Below, one piece after another: positions 34,597 to 43,804 of a stretch of DNA of 64,000 nt. Below the pieces are notes generated by a model that saw nothing but the letters and a program-made list of their open reading frames with translations, ran no database searches and was not told the origin of the DNA. The position numbers and the translations under genes are program-made. Each line of letters starts with the position of its first letter. The first letter of the stretch is position 1. The stretch spans positions 1,488,001 through 1,552,000 of the forward strand of contig NZ_CP084061.1 in NCBI RefSeq assembly GCF_020215665.1, read 5' to 3'. Source of the DNA: Blautia parvula (lineage in GTDB: Bacteria > Bacillota > Clostridia > Lachnospirales > Lachnospiraceae).

Positions 34597-36549
34597 TTAT
34601 TCCTTCTCAATAATCTGGCCGTTTCTGTAGGCCTTCAGAAGTTGTCTCAGCTCATCAATGCTCTCCTGCAGGTGATGTCCGTTATCCGTATCCCCCACTG
34701 TTTTCCTAAGAGAGGTGCGTTTTACTAAAATACTGTCAGAGAGAATATCGCTCTCCCTTGTGATGGCATCCTCTGCAGAGGTAAATGGTTCATGGGCTGC
34801 CAGGATCATTCCCCAGGAATTATAAATCAACGTATATCCCGCAATCCCGGTCTCCTTCTGATATGCTTTTGAAAATCCACCGTCAATGACCAGCACTTTG
34901 CCGCCGCATTTGATGGGACTTTCCCCTGAGGTATGGTGTACCGGGACATGACCGTTTATAATATGGCAGCAGTCCCCTTCGATTCCGAACTCCCGGAAAA
35001 TATTATCCACTACGCTTTCATCCTCTAAAAGTCTGTAGTAAGGATTCTTATTCTCCACATGGGTTTCCTTCTCGGCAAGGAAATACCGCTCAAAGGTAGC
35101 CATCTTATCCTTGCCGAACAGCGGAGACGAGGGACTGCTCCAGATAAACCACAGAATATCCCTGCCGCGCTGTTTTTCTTCCTTGTCCAGAGCAAAGAAA
35201 GCTTTCCGCACATAGGCTTCCAGCACGTCATAGAGCTCTCTTCCTTTATAAGTCCTGCCGTACACTTCAACCTCTTTAAAGCTGCCGTCCTCATTCAGAG
35301 GGACACAGCCGTGATAAAGCAGGTTGTTGTTATATACCTTGTACAAACTTCCCTTCTTCAAAAGAAGCTGCATATGGCGCTGGAGCTTCTCACAGTTGGC
35401 AAAGGCGGAGACGAGGCGTTCCATAACCTCCTCCTCCTCTTTTGAAAGCTCATAGGGATTTTCCGGGTCCACGGTCGGGAAGACATGATCCAGAAGGTTG
35501 TATTCTTTTCCGTATAAACGGATGGTCCCCTCCTCATAGTTAATATCATCCAGAAGCGCCCGGTCTGCCATATGAAATTCTTTTCTCCTGATCAAAAGCT
35601 GCCCTTCCAGTTTGAACTGGATAACGGAAATGGCCTTGTGCATCTTCATGTTCAGCACAGTCTCTGCCGGATTGAGGGTATTTCCCCCTTTTATTTTAAA
35701 GCACTCACAGGGGTCATCCTGATAATACGTCAGGGCAAAGGTAGCCAATGGCAGCAGATTAATGCCATATCCGTCTTCCAGAAGGTCCAGATTCGCATAG
35801 CGGGCACAGATGCGGATCACATTGGCAATACAGGAACGCTGGCCTGCTGCCGCACCCATCCAGACAATGTCATGGTTGCCCCACTGGATATCCAGAGAGT
35901 GATATTCCTCCAGCTTCTCCATGATATGGTGCGGCCCCGGCCCCCTGTCATAAATATCTCCCAGAATATGCAGATGGTCCACAACCAGACGCTGGATCAG
36001 CTCCGAAAGAGCGATGATAAACACTTCCGCCCTGCCTATGGCTATAATGGTCTCAATAATCTGCTCATAGTAAGCCTCTTTGTCATTGAGCTCCGGTTTC
36101 TCGGTGATAAGCTCCTCGATAACATATGCAAAATCAGGCGGCAGGGCTTTACGGACTTTGGATCGGGTGTATTTGGATGCAACACGTTTACACACCTCGA
36201 TCAGACGGTATAAGGTGATCTTGTACCAGTCCTCCATGTTTTCCTCCGTCTTTTTGATCAGCTCCATCTTTTCCTTCGGATAATAGATCAGTGTTGCCAG
36301 AAAACGCTTGTCCTGTTCATTGAGTGTATGGCCGAATACTTCGTTGATCTTTCGTCTCACAGAACCGGAACCATTTTTCAGCACATGGGAAAATGCCTCA
36401 TATTCCCCGTGGATATCTGTCAGGAAATGTTCTGTTCCCTTGGGAAGGTTGAGAATTGACTGCAGGTTGATGATCTCCGTGGATGCCTTGGCGATCGTCG
36501 GATATAGTTCGGAAAGGCGTTCCAGATACTTTTGTTCCAGTTTTTCCAT
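34597..36549 (-). CDS. fbp: class III fructose-1,6-bisphosphatase
   Basis: This 650-residue protein is the length expected for the Firmicutes-specific class III FBPase. It has the calcineurin-like metal motifs GDIYDRGPGPHHIM (about residue 197) and WGNHDIVWMGAA, and a C-terminal HIINGHVPVH histidine region. It removes the 1-phosphate of fructose 1,6-bisphosphate in gluconeogenesis. The N-terminal KYLERLSELYPTIAKASTEI is typical. GGGGGAG precedes the ATG. It is followed by the esterase gene and preceded by the surface protein and kinase, all on the minus strand. Confidence 0.97.
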   Translation of the reverse strand: MEKLEQKYLERLSELYPTIAKASTEIINLQSILNLPKGTEHFLTDIHGEYEAFSHVLKNGSGSVRRKINEVFGHTLNEQDKRFLATLIYYPKEKMELIKKTEENMEDWYKITLYRLIEVCKRVASKYTRSKVRKALPPDFAYVIEELITEKPELNDKEAYYEQIIETIIAIGRAEVFIIALSELIQRLVVDHLHILGDIYDRGPGPHHIMEKLEEYHSLDIQWGNHDIVWMGAAAGQRSCIANVIRICARYANLDLLEDGYGINLLPLATFALTYYQDDPCECFKIKGGNTLNPAETVLNMKMHKAISVIQFKLEGQLLIRRKEFHMADRALLDDINYEEGTIRLYGKEYNLLDHVFPTVDPENPYELSKEEEEVMERLVSAFANCEKLQRHMQLLLKKGSLYKVYNNNLLYHGCVPLNEDGSFKEVEVYGRTYKGRELYDVLEAYVRKAFFALDKEEKQRGRDILWFIWSSPSSPLFGKDKMATFERYFLAEKETHVENKNPYYRLLEDESVVDNIFREFGIEGDCCHIINGHVPVHHTSGESPIKCGGKVLVIDGGFSKAYQKETGIAGYTLIYNSWGMILAAHEPFTSAEDAITRESDILSDSILVKRTSLRKTVGDTDNGHHLQESIDELRQLLKAYRNGQIIEKE

Positions 36550-36573
36550 TTGGTCTCCCCCAATATTTATAGA

Positions 36574-37902
36574 TTAATTTATGTTGCCATTGTAACACAT
36601 TTTCCTCTCCCAGAAAACAAGAACACTGCCAATCAGTAAAAAAATAATTCCGGCCGGATTTTCTTTCTGCATTTTTACAGCCTCCGGTACGGGCTCTGTG
36701 TCCGTTTCGGCATTTTCATTGGCAGGCATGGTAAAATCCCAGGGTTCCATATCACTTATGTTTCCTGCTGTATCCTTAACAGACAGGGTTATTCTGTTTT
36801 TACCGTTTTTCAGGTATTTACTTGGGATTCTTAGTTTTCCTTCCTTCCACTCATAGAGAACCGGTTCCCCGTTCACCGAACAGGAAACAATCCGGACGGC
36901 GTCCACATTGTCCAGGGTTATTTCCGGTGTAAAGCCGCCGCTGTGGGCAATTTCCTCCCTGTCGTATACAAAGCTTGTGCCAGATTGATTGACGGAAAAG
37001 AGAAAGTGCTGTTTTGTCCGGTTGCCGTACAGGTCACATGCCTCGCAGATAAGCACATACTCATCATCCTCTGTCACCGGGTCCAGAGTCAGGGTCAGAC
37101 AATTCCGGTTCTCCTCTTTCCGGAAGGAAATCGTTCTCTCACCTGTACGTTTCCCAGTAAGACGGATTTTTACACTGTCCTTGTCCAGATTCTCATCCTG
37201 TACTGTGATACATGGCGATACCTGCGTGTTGCTGGATGAAAGATTTTTCAGATTCACAAGGGCGATAACAGGATACACGCGGTCGGGGATTTCGATTTCT
37301 GTCATAGCCGTAGGAGTATCGTCCTCTTTCTCTTTTGAAGGCTGTCGGGCAGATTCGTTTTTTTCTGCCTCCTCTGAAGGCTGCCGGGCGGTTTCGGTTC
37401 TCCCTGCCTCCTCATGTCCGTTACCATTTTCGGTTTCCTCCATATCTTTTATACCGTCTTCTGTGTTCTGATTCTCATCTGCTGTACCTCCTTGAATTTC
37501 TTCTGCATCTTTATCTGTGTATGTATCACCTGTCTGTGTTTTCTCTAAATCTGCAGTATCCTTTCCGTTTTTATCAGATTTCATTTCGTCCGTATTTTCT
37601 TTTGAATCAGTCTTTTTCACCCTGATCTTATACCGAACCACCACTTCTGTTTCCCCTTCTTCAAGGGCCTCTATATTTCCGTTTCTTCCCGCGCAGGCAA
37701 TGCGCTCATCTGCTATCTGTACCATGCCATTGCCGGGCAAAAAAAGCGCTTCTCCCTTCTGCAGTTCTACAATCTGTGTCATTTCCGGCAGAGTATTGTC
37801 CGTATTTCCAAAATCTTCCTCGGCTGAAGCAAATACCGGAACCGCACTGCCTAAACATAAAAATATCACTGTCACTATAAAGAACATCCTTTTACGATTC
37901 AT
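36574..37902 (-). CDS. secreted, membrane-anchored surface protein
   Basis: This 442-residue protein has an N-terminal signal peptide (MNRKRMFFIVTVIFLCLGSA, cleavage near VFASAEE). A short beta domain follows, then a long acidic, Lys/Glu/Asp/Thr-rich low-complexity linker (about residues 100-195). One or two Ig-like beta domains (ITLSVKDTAGNISDMEPWDF near the end) and a C-terminal transmembrane helix (AGIIFLLIGSVLVFW) complete it. This is a plausible wall-spanning sensor or adhesin. It overlaps the kinase stop by 4 bases (ATGA), so the two are translationally coupled and the kinase may regulate, or be regulated by, this ectodomain. Confidence 0.6.
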   Translation of the reverse strand: MNRKRMFFIVTVIFLCLGSAVPVFASAEEDFGNTDNTLPEMTQIVELQKGEALFLPGNGMVQIADERIACAGRNGNIEALEEGETEVVVRYKIRVKKTDSKENTDEMKSDKNGKDTADLEKTQTGDTYTDKDAEEIQGGTADENQNTEDGIKDMEETENGNGHEEAGRTETARQPSEEAEKNESARQPSKEKEDDTPTAMTEIEIPDRVYPVIALVNLKNLSSSNTQVSPCITVQDENLDKDSVKIRLTGKRTGERTISFRKEENRNCLTLTLDPVTEDDEYVLICEACDLYGNRTKQHFLFSVNQSGTSFVYDREEIAHSGGFTPEITLDNVDAVRIVSCSVNGEPVLYEWKEGKLRIPSKYLKNGKNRITLSVKDTAGNISDMEPWDFTMPANENAETDTEPVPEAVKMQKENPAGIIFLLIGSVLVFWERKMCYNGNIN

Positions 37903-39485
37903 TCTGTTTCCTCCGTTTCCAAAGCCTTGATTTTATTTTTGATTTTTTTGCTGTTAAACCCATCCTTTTTTGCTCCTCTTTTTTCCATGAGAGAAAGCAG
38001 ACTCTCTGCCTTTTTCTGGTTTTCCCGTTCTGCTGCTTCCATAAGTGCATAGGCGCAGTAGGCTTCTGCATCCTGGGGAAAATCGCTCAGATAACGTTCA
38101 TAGCATTTTTCCGCTTCCATATACTCCTGCATCTGTCGGTACATGGCTGCAATTGACAGACGTGCTTCCTGTTCCAGGTTTACAGGGATTTTTTCTTCCA
38201 GAAGCAATTCATAATACCGGATGCTTTTTACCGGATTATCCAGTTTTCCGTAAATCACGGCGAGCTGATAGTAAATTTCTACACGGTATACCGGTGCATA
38301 TGTCTCCCGGCTGTTTTCCTTTACATTCTTTTCCGCCTGCAAAAGAAGACCCTGTGCTTTTTCCGCGCTTTCCTGATTGGAGAATCCCAGCTCGCTTTCA
38401 TATGCCTGTACAATATTTGCCAGAAATATTTGTTCGCCCGCCTTCTCCCAGGAGGTGCCTGCGCTTTTTTCCAATGTTTCTATGGCAGCTCCGGCTTCTA
38501 CCCAGTTTCTTTTTGACGGCGCCTCTTCTATGGCATCCAGGATTTTTCGGTACAGCTCTCCTTTTTCTGTCCCTTCTTGTTCTTTCAGGAAATACCGGCG
38601 TGCCTCCCTGTAATCCGCTGTATCCGCAAGACCGATGTCTTTGCGAAAGCCCAGCAGCCTTCCCGCATCAAGCAGCAGCTCCTGCCGCCTGACCTGCGCG
38701 CCTAAAAGGAGCAGAAAACCCACTGCCAGAAAAACGGAACCTGCGTAAACACGCTGCCTGGTGTGCATCCACTCTTCCAGATTCTGCAGTTCTCTCTTGA
38801 CCGCACGGATGTTCCTGTAGCGTTTTCCCGGAGAGGTTTCCATACATTTGTCTGCAATGTGTCTCCACTTTTTATATATCTTGGATCTGTGTTCATCCGT
38901 CTGTTCCATGTAACGCAGGACAGCTCCCAATCCATAGATGTCCGTTCGTTCCTCTGCACTACCGGAAAACTGTTCCGGTGCGGCAAAACCGGGTGTTCCG
39001 TACCCGCTGCCGCTCTTATTGGCCAGGGACGCAATGCCGAAATCAAGAATCCGTATATCCCCTGAAATGTGTACCAGCAGATTGGAAGGTTTCATATCCT
39101 GGTAGATAATCCCTTTTGCCGGACCATGGAGGTATTCCAGCAGACTGCAGAGCTGTATGGCCCATCGGATCCGTTTGCTCCAGGGTATCTTTTTTCCGCT
39201 TTTCTTTATCTCCTCCAAAGTGAATCCTTCCAGATAGTCCATGACAAGATAACAGTATCCATCTGTCCTTAGTGTATCAACGATTCTGGGCAGCGCCGGA
39301 TGTTCCAGGTACCGCATGATCTCAGCTTCTCTGCTGCTGCCAGCGGGAATCCTTTTGACAGCCCAGTATTTTTCCAGCTTTATGTCAAAGGCCAGATACA
39401 CCTTCCCCTGTCCGCCTTTTCCCAGGATTTTATCCAGACGGTAGCGTTCTCCAAGAAGACGCTTTTCTCCATACACGAACAGCAT
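37899..39485 (-). CDS. transmembrane Ser/Thr protein kinase with C-terminal TPR-like domain
   Basis: The protein is about 528 residues. The kinase core lies at about 15-220: GKGGQGKVYLAFD (P-loop), WAVKRI (ATP Lys), a catalytic loop IIYQDMKPSNLL, DFGIASLAN, and an APEQFSGSAEERTDIYGLG activation/APE region. The usual Arg before the catalytic Asp is Gln, so this is a non-RD kinase that may not need activation-loop phosphorylation. A transmembrane segment (YAGSVFLAVGFLLLLGAQV) follows at about 240-260, then TPR-like helices to the end. GAGGTG precedes the ATG; a GTG one codon earlier is also possible. It is the first gene of the pair with the surface protein. Confidence 0.83.
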   Translation of the reverse strand: MLFVYGEKRLLGERYRLDKILGKGGQGKVYLAFDIKLEKYWAVKRIPAGSSREAEIMRYLEHPALPRIVDTLRTDGYCYLVMDYLEGFTLEEIKKSGKKIPWSKRIRWAIQLCSLLEYLHGPAKGIIYQDMKPSNLLVHISGDIRILDFGIASLANKSGSGYGTPGFAAPEQFSGSAEERTDIYGLGAVLRYMEQTDEHRSKIYKKWRHIADKCMETSPGKRYRNIRAVKRELQNLEEWMHTRQRVYAGSVFLAVGFLLLLGAQVRRQELLLDAGRLLGFRKDIGLADTADYREARRYFLKEQEGTEKGELYRKILDAIEEAPSKRNWVEAGAAIETLEKSAGTSWEKAGEQIFLANIVQAYESELGFSNQESAEKAQGLLLQAEKNVKENSRETYAPVYRVEIYYQLAVIYGKLDNPVKSIRYYELLLEEKIPVNLEQEARLSIAAMYRQMQEYMEAEKCYERYLSDFPQDAEAYCAYALMEAAERENQKKAESLLSLMEKRGAKKDGFNSKKIKNKIKALETEETE

Positions 39486-39564
39486 CACCTCTTTATGTAG
39501 TTCTTATATATTGTAGAATGAAAATGGAATGTCAGGCAGAAATGCCGAAATTTCAGATATTTTC

Positions 39565-39594
39565 AGACGGACTGCCGCATACGGCAGCCCGTCT
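39565..39594. terminator. terminator hairpin between argS and the kinase gene
   Basis: GACGG(A)CTGCCG pairs with CGGCAG(CC)CGTC around a CATA loop, flanked by TTTTT on the plus strand and a weaker TGAAAA on the minus strand. By position it should end the argS transcript. Confidence 0.65.
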
Positions 39595-39606
39595 TTTTAT
39601 ATTAGA

Positions 39607-41373
39607 TCACATTCTCTCAGGTGCTTCAAATCCCAGCAGATCGATGCATGTCTCCAGTACATCTCTTGCCAGAACCAGCAGACGAATCCAGGAAGTCTTC
39701 TGTGCTTCGTTCTCCTCACTGAGAATCTTAGTTTCATGATAAAAACTGTTGAACGCATTTGCCAGATCATAGATATAAGAACAGATCTTATGCGGAGCTT
39801 TTTCCTCAAAGGCAGGGGCGATCACGGAATTGAATCTGGAGAGTTCCAGCATCAATGCCTTCTCGCTGGCATTTGCCGCCTGCAGTATTGTGCCCTTTTC
39901 CGGATTACCGCCCTCTTCGCGATAGCGCTCCAGAATGGATTTGATACGCACAATTGTATACAGGATATAAGGCCCTGTATTGCCCTCAAAGGATGTGAAA
40001 CGCTCTACGTCAAACACGTAATCTTTGGAAGCCTGATTGGACAGATCCCCGTATTTGATTGCGGAAAGTCCCACCATCTCAGCGGTCTTTTTCGCATCAT
40101 CGCCTTTTACACTGCGGTTCTCAACGATTTTCTTGTACATTTCCTCATTGATCTCATTGATGAGGCGTTCCAGACGCATAACGCCGCCTTCTCTTGTCTT
40201 AAAGGGCTTACCGTCCTTACCGTTCATGGTTCCGAAGCCGACAAATGCAAGTCCGGTGTTCTCCTCCGTGAGTTTTGCCTTCTTGGCACAGCGGAACACC
40301 TGGATAAAATGCAGTTCCTGGCGCTTGTCCACCACATAGATCATCTCATCCGGATGGTAATCCTCCATACGCTGTACAATGGTAGCCAGGTCTGTGGTAT
40401 TGTAAAGGGAAGCTCCGTCGGATTTGAGGATCATACAGGGAGGAATCTCCTTGGCATCACTTTCCTCTTTTACATCCACAACAAGAGCGCCCTGGTCCAG
40501 ATATGCATACCCATTGTCCTTTAAATATGCCACCATATCCGGAATATAGGGATCTGCATCCGCTTCACCCTTCCAGAGGTCAAAATCCACATGCAGCTTC
40601 TCATAGTTCTTTTTCAGGTCCGCTACAGACACTTCCATGATGTGTCTCCAGAGTGCGCGGTATCCTCTTCTGCCCTGCTGAAGTTCCAGAGTAGCCTCCA
40701 GAGCTTCATTTCTGTAGTCCTCATCTTCCTTTGATTTTCCGCTGGCTGTGGGGTATATCTCCTCCAGCTCGCTGACGGTAAACGGCGCTTCCGCCGGATA
40801 CTCCCCTTCATAGGATGCATCAAAATATACCAGTTCCGGAGAACGTTTTTTAAGCTCTGTGATGATCAGACCCATCTGCAGGCCCCAGTCGCCCAGATGC
40901 ACATCGCCTATTACTTTGTGCCCAAGGAAACGTCCCATTCGTTTTAAGCTCTCACCGATAATGGCGGAACGGAGATGTCCCACATGAAGCGGTTTTGCCA
41001 CATTTGGTCCGCCGTAGTCGATGATGATTGTCTTTGGTGACTCTGCTTTCTCAACGGAGAGATCAGCATCTGCCTGCATATCGTTCAGATAGGATGCCAG
41101 AAATTCAGGATTCAGCTTCAGATTGATAAACCCCGGATTCACAGCGTCTGCCTGGCTGAACATATCACTCTCTTTTATTTTTTCAACCACATCGTTTGCA
41201 ATCATGATAGGTGCTTTTTTGTATGTCTTGGCTGCCGCCATCGCTCCGTTGCACTGATACTCGCACAGATCCGGGCGGTTGGATACATTTACCCGGGCAA
41301 ATTTTTCGTCATATCCAGAAGCTGTGAATGCGTCTTTGATGACTGCTTCCATGCATTCGATGATTTTCTTCAT
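39607..41373 (-). CDS. argS: arginyl-tRNA synthetase
   Basis: In this 588-residue class I synthetase, the N-terminal Add-1 domain is followed by the HIGH-type motif KPLHVGHLRSAIIGESLKRM (about residues 127-146) with the GGPNVAK lead-in. The KMSKS-equivalent loop lies at FGTMNGKDGKPFKTREGG, and a DALR anticodon-binding domain ends the protein. It charges tRNA-Arg. It lies 9 bases after the DegV gene on the same strand, so both are likely co-transcribed. No T-box leader is seen. Confidence 0.97.
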   Translation of the reverse strand: MKKIIECMEAVIKDAFTASGYDEKFARVNVSNRPDLCEYQCNGAMAAAKTYKKAPIMIANDVVEKIKESDMFSQADAVNPGFINLKLNPEFLASYLNDMQADADLSVEKAESPKTIIIDYGGPNVAKPLHVGHLRSAIIGESLKRMGRFLGHKVIGDVHLGDWGLQMGLIITELKKRSPELVYFDASYEGEYPAEAPFTVSELEEIYPTASGKSKEDEDYRNEALEATLELQQGRRGYRALWRHIMEVSVADLKKNYEKLHVDFDLWKGEADADPYIPDMVAYLKDNGYAYLDQGALVVDVKEESDAKEIPPCMILKSDGASLYNTTDLATIVQRMEDYHPDEMIYVVDKRQELHFIQVFRCAKKAKLTEENTGLAFVGFGTMNGKDGKPFKTREGGVMRLERLINEINEEMYKKIVENRSVKGDDAKKTAEMVGLSAIKYGDLSNQASKDYVFDVERFTSFEGNTGPYILYTIVRIKSILERYREEGGNPEKGTILQAANASEKALMLELSRFNSVIAPAFEEKAPHKICSYIYDLANAFNSFYHETKILSEENEAQKTSWIRLLVLARDVLETCIDLLGFEAPERM

Positions 41374-41382
41374 AACTGTTCA

Positions 41383-42258
41383 CTACTCCACTTCTACTTT
41401 TTTAGAAACTGCCACCGCAAGGGCACCCTGTCCAATGTGACAGGCAACACTCAGGGACAGAGGGTCCATATGCACTTCCATATCGAAATGCTTCTCAAGC
41501 TCTGCCTTCCACTCCAGTGCCTCCTCCTCATTGCCGGTGTAAGCCGCCTCCAGGCACATGAGGCCCTTTTTCCTGTTATCTTTAAAACGGTTCTTCAGGT
41601 CCTCCTCCATGGCTTTGACCATCACACGCTTTGCCTGTTTCTTTCCTCTGGCTTTTGAAAAGGCATCCAGCTTCTCTCCCTGAATCTGCAGGACCGGTTT
41701 CAGATTCAGCACAGTGCCGAGTGCAGCCGCCGCAGGTGTGATCCTGCCGCCTTTTTTCAGGTATTTCAGTGTCTCCAGAGTGATATAGATACTGGATTCC
41801 CCTTTTTCGGCTTCCAGGATTTCTTTGATCTCCACCGCGTTTTTACCGGCTTTTGCCAGCTCAACTGCATCCAGTACCGATTGTCTCTGCGTGACGGAAA
41901 TCCTCTGGTTGTCCACCACCTGTACACGCCCCTTATATTCTCTGGCCAGTACAAATGCTGTCTGACAGGAGTTGCTGAGACCGCTTGACATGGGAATATG
42001 CACAATCTCATCGTGGTCTGCAAGCAGCCGCTCCCAGGTCTCCAGCACATCGGCAGGGGATGGCTGAGATGTGGAAATATCCGCATCCTGGGCCAGGCGT
42101 TCATAAAAATCCTCCTGGGTGAGTGTGATTCCCTCCAGGAAAAGCTGTTCATTAATATAAAAAGGCATTGGAAGAACCGTAATCCCCAGCTCCCCGGCAC
42201 ACTGCTGGGTAATGCCGCTGTTACTGTCCGTCACAACTGCAATCTTCTTTTTTTCCAT
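41383..42258 (-). CDS. DegV family fatty-acid-binding protein
   Basis: This 291-residue protein starts with the family motif VVTDSNSGITQQ (phosphate/acid site). ISTSQPSPADVLETWERLL and IPMSSGLSNSCQTA follow in the first domain, and TLKYLKKGGRITPAAAALG in the second. DegV/FakB proteins bind a fatty acid and present it to the kinase FakA, feeding phospholipid synthesis. The ATG at 42258 has AAGGAG 10 bases ahead; a longer frame from 42330 has no site. It is upstream of argS in the same operon. Confidence 0.92.
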   Translation of the reverse strand: MEKKKIAVVTDSNSGITQQCAGELGITVLPMPFYINEQLFLEGITLTQEDFYERLAQDADISTSQPSPADVLETWERLLADHDEIVHIPMSSGLSNSCQTAFVLAREYKGRVQVVDNQRISVTQRQSVLDAVELAKAGKNAVEIKEILEAEKGESSIYITLETLKYLKKGGRITPAAAALGTVLNLKPVLQIQGEKLDAFSKARGKKQAKRVMVKAMEEDLKNRFKDNRKKGLMCLEAAYTGNEEEALEWKAELEKHFDMEVHMDPLSLSVACHIGQGALAVAVSKKVEVE

Positions 42259-42349
42259 TGCTTCTTTGACTCCTTTTCCCCATTTTGGGTTACTATTTTT
42301 AATAATATCATAGACCGGAGTTAAATACAATGTCTCCCCCGGGAAAATT

Positions 42350-42378
42350 TTGACGAAAAAATCACTGCATGCTATAAT
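42350..42378 (+). promoter_or_regulatory. promoter of the LUD-domain gene
   Basis: TTGACG (42350-42355), a 17-base spacer, and a perfect TATAAT (42373-42378), about 36 bases before the start codon. Confidence 0.82.
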
Positions 42379-42413
42379 AGATTTCAGAAAAAATACTGAT
42401 AAGGAGGAAAATC

Positions 42414-43049
42414 ATGTCATTTCAAACAGAATCTTATGCAAACACAGCCAAAACTATCCTGTCAAATCTGGAAAAAAGGAACATGAAGGGATATTACTGT
42501 GAAAATGCCGAAGAAGCAAGAAAGCTCATTCAAAGCCTGATCCCTGCCCATGCCACAGTGACCTGGGGTGGCTCGGAAACACTGGTGGAGACAGGAATTA
42601 TGGACACCTTAAAGCAGGGTGACTACATACTGCTTGACCGAAAGGAAGCCAAAACACCTGAGGAATCCAGGACTCTCTATGGCAGGATCGTCACTGCAGA
42701 TTATTTTCTCACCGGCACCAATGCCATTACCCTGGACGGGGAACTGATCAATGTGGACGGCATGGGAAACCGTGTTGCCTGTCTGATCACAGGTCCGCAG
42801 CATGTACTGGTGGTGGCCGGCATGAACAAAGTGTCTGTCACAGAGGAGGACGGTATCCGCAGGGTCCGCAACATAGCAGCTCCCCCCAACAGTATCCGCG
42901 TCGGGGCCAATACCCCCTGCTCCAAAACAGGCGTCTGCAAAGACTGCCAGAGTCCTGACTGCATCTGCTGTCAGACGGTGATCACAAGACGCTCACGTGT
43001 AAAAGACAGGATCACAGTGATCCTAATCGGTGAATCTTACGGTTTCTGA
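42414..43049 (+). CDS. LUD-domain (LutC/YkgG-like) lactate-utilisation-type protein
   Basis: In this 211-residue protein, WGGSETLVETGIMDTL and a TGTNAITLDGELINVDGMGN core are LUD-domain signatures, followed by GPQHVLVVAGMNKVS. The Cys-rich stretch CSKTGVCKDCQSPDCICC (about residues 164-181) is typical of the Firmicutes orphan subgroup. LutC works with LutA/LutB to oxidise lactate, but neither partner is here. AAGGAGG precedes the ATG. An IS3-family element now separates its 3' terminator arms. Confidence 0.85.
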   Translation: MSFQTESYANTAKTILSNLEKRNMKGYYCENAEEARKLIQSLIPAHATVTWGGSETLVETGIMDTLKQGDYILLDRKEAKTPEESRTLYGRIVTADYFLTGTNAITLDGELINVDGMGNRVACLITGPQHVLVVAGMNKVSVTEEDGIRRVRNIAAPPNSIRVGANTPCSKTGVCKDCQSPDCICCQTVITRRSRVKDRITVILIGESYGF

Positions 43050-43129
43050 GAAAAAAACGGCAGCTCCCTGATATGATACCTCTTAAGTAGACAATGGAAA
43101 TAACCAAAAGCTACTTAGGAGGTATTTTT

Positions 43130-43804
43130 ATGTCCAAATCACCACATACAGTAGAATTCCGTGCAAAGGTTTCACAGGAGTACCTTGATGGGAGTTCCTA
43201 TCCTTTTCTGTCAGAAAAATATAACATTGGGAAAACAACGCTGCAGCAATGGGTAGCCAAATACAGGCTTTATGGAATCTCCGCATTTTTCAAGGTTTCC
43301 GGAAACTCCTCTTATTCGTCAGATTTTAAAAAGATGTGCGCAGAGGCTGTCCTGTCAGGACAAGGGAGCGTAGACGATATTGTTGCCAGATATAATATCT
43401 CTTCAAGGGCGGTACTCAGAGGCTGGATTATGCGTTATAATGCCAATAGAGAACTTAAGGATCATAATCCTAAAAGGGAGGTCTATATGGCAGAAGCAAG
43501 AAGAAAAACAACTATTGAGGAACGCAGAGAAATTGTTGAATACTGTATAAATCACGAACGTAATTACAAAGATACTGCATCCTTGTATGATGTATCTTAC
43601 AACCAGGTTTATTCTTGGGTAAAGAAATATGATGCTAATGGAAATGATGCATTAATAGATAAACGAGGTCATCATAAAACGGATGATGAGGTTGATGAAT
43701 TAGAACGCTTGCGGCGTGAAAATCTTAGATTAAAGAGTCAACTGAAAGAAAAGGATATGCTGACAGAACTGTTAAAAAAAGTGAAAGAATTCGAAAGGAT
43801 GTGA
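43130..43804 (+). CDS. IS3-family transposase OrfA
   Basis: This 224-residue protein has two HTH modules (FRAKVSQEYLDGSSYPFLSE then TTLQQWVAKYRLYGI; and TIEERREIVEYCINHERNYK then QVYSWVKKYDANG). A leucine-zipper-like helix ELERLRRENLRLKSQLKEKD follows, as in IS150/IS3 OrfA. It binds the terminal repeats. The ATG has TTAGGAGG before it. An A7G heptamer near its 3' end should allow -1 slippage into OrfB. Confidence 0.9.
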   Translation: MSKSPHTVEFRAKVSQEYLDGSSYPFLSEKYNIGKTTLQQWVAKYRLYGISAFFKVSGNSSYSSDFKKMCAEAVLSGQGSVDDIVARYNISSRAVLRGWIMRYNANRELKDHNPKREVYMAEARRKTTIEERREIVEYCINHERNYKDTASLYDVSYNQVYSWVKKYDANGNDALIDKRGHHKTDDEVDELERLRRENLRLKSQLKEKDMLTELLKKVKEFERM

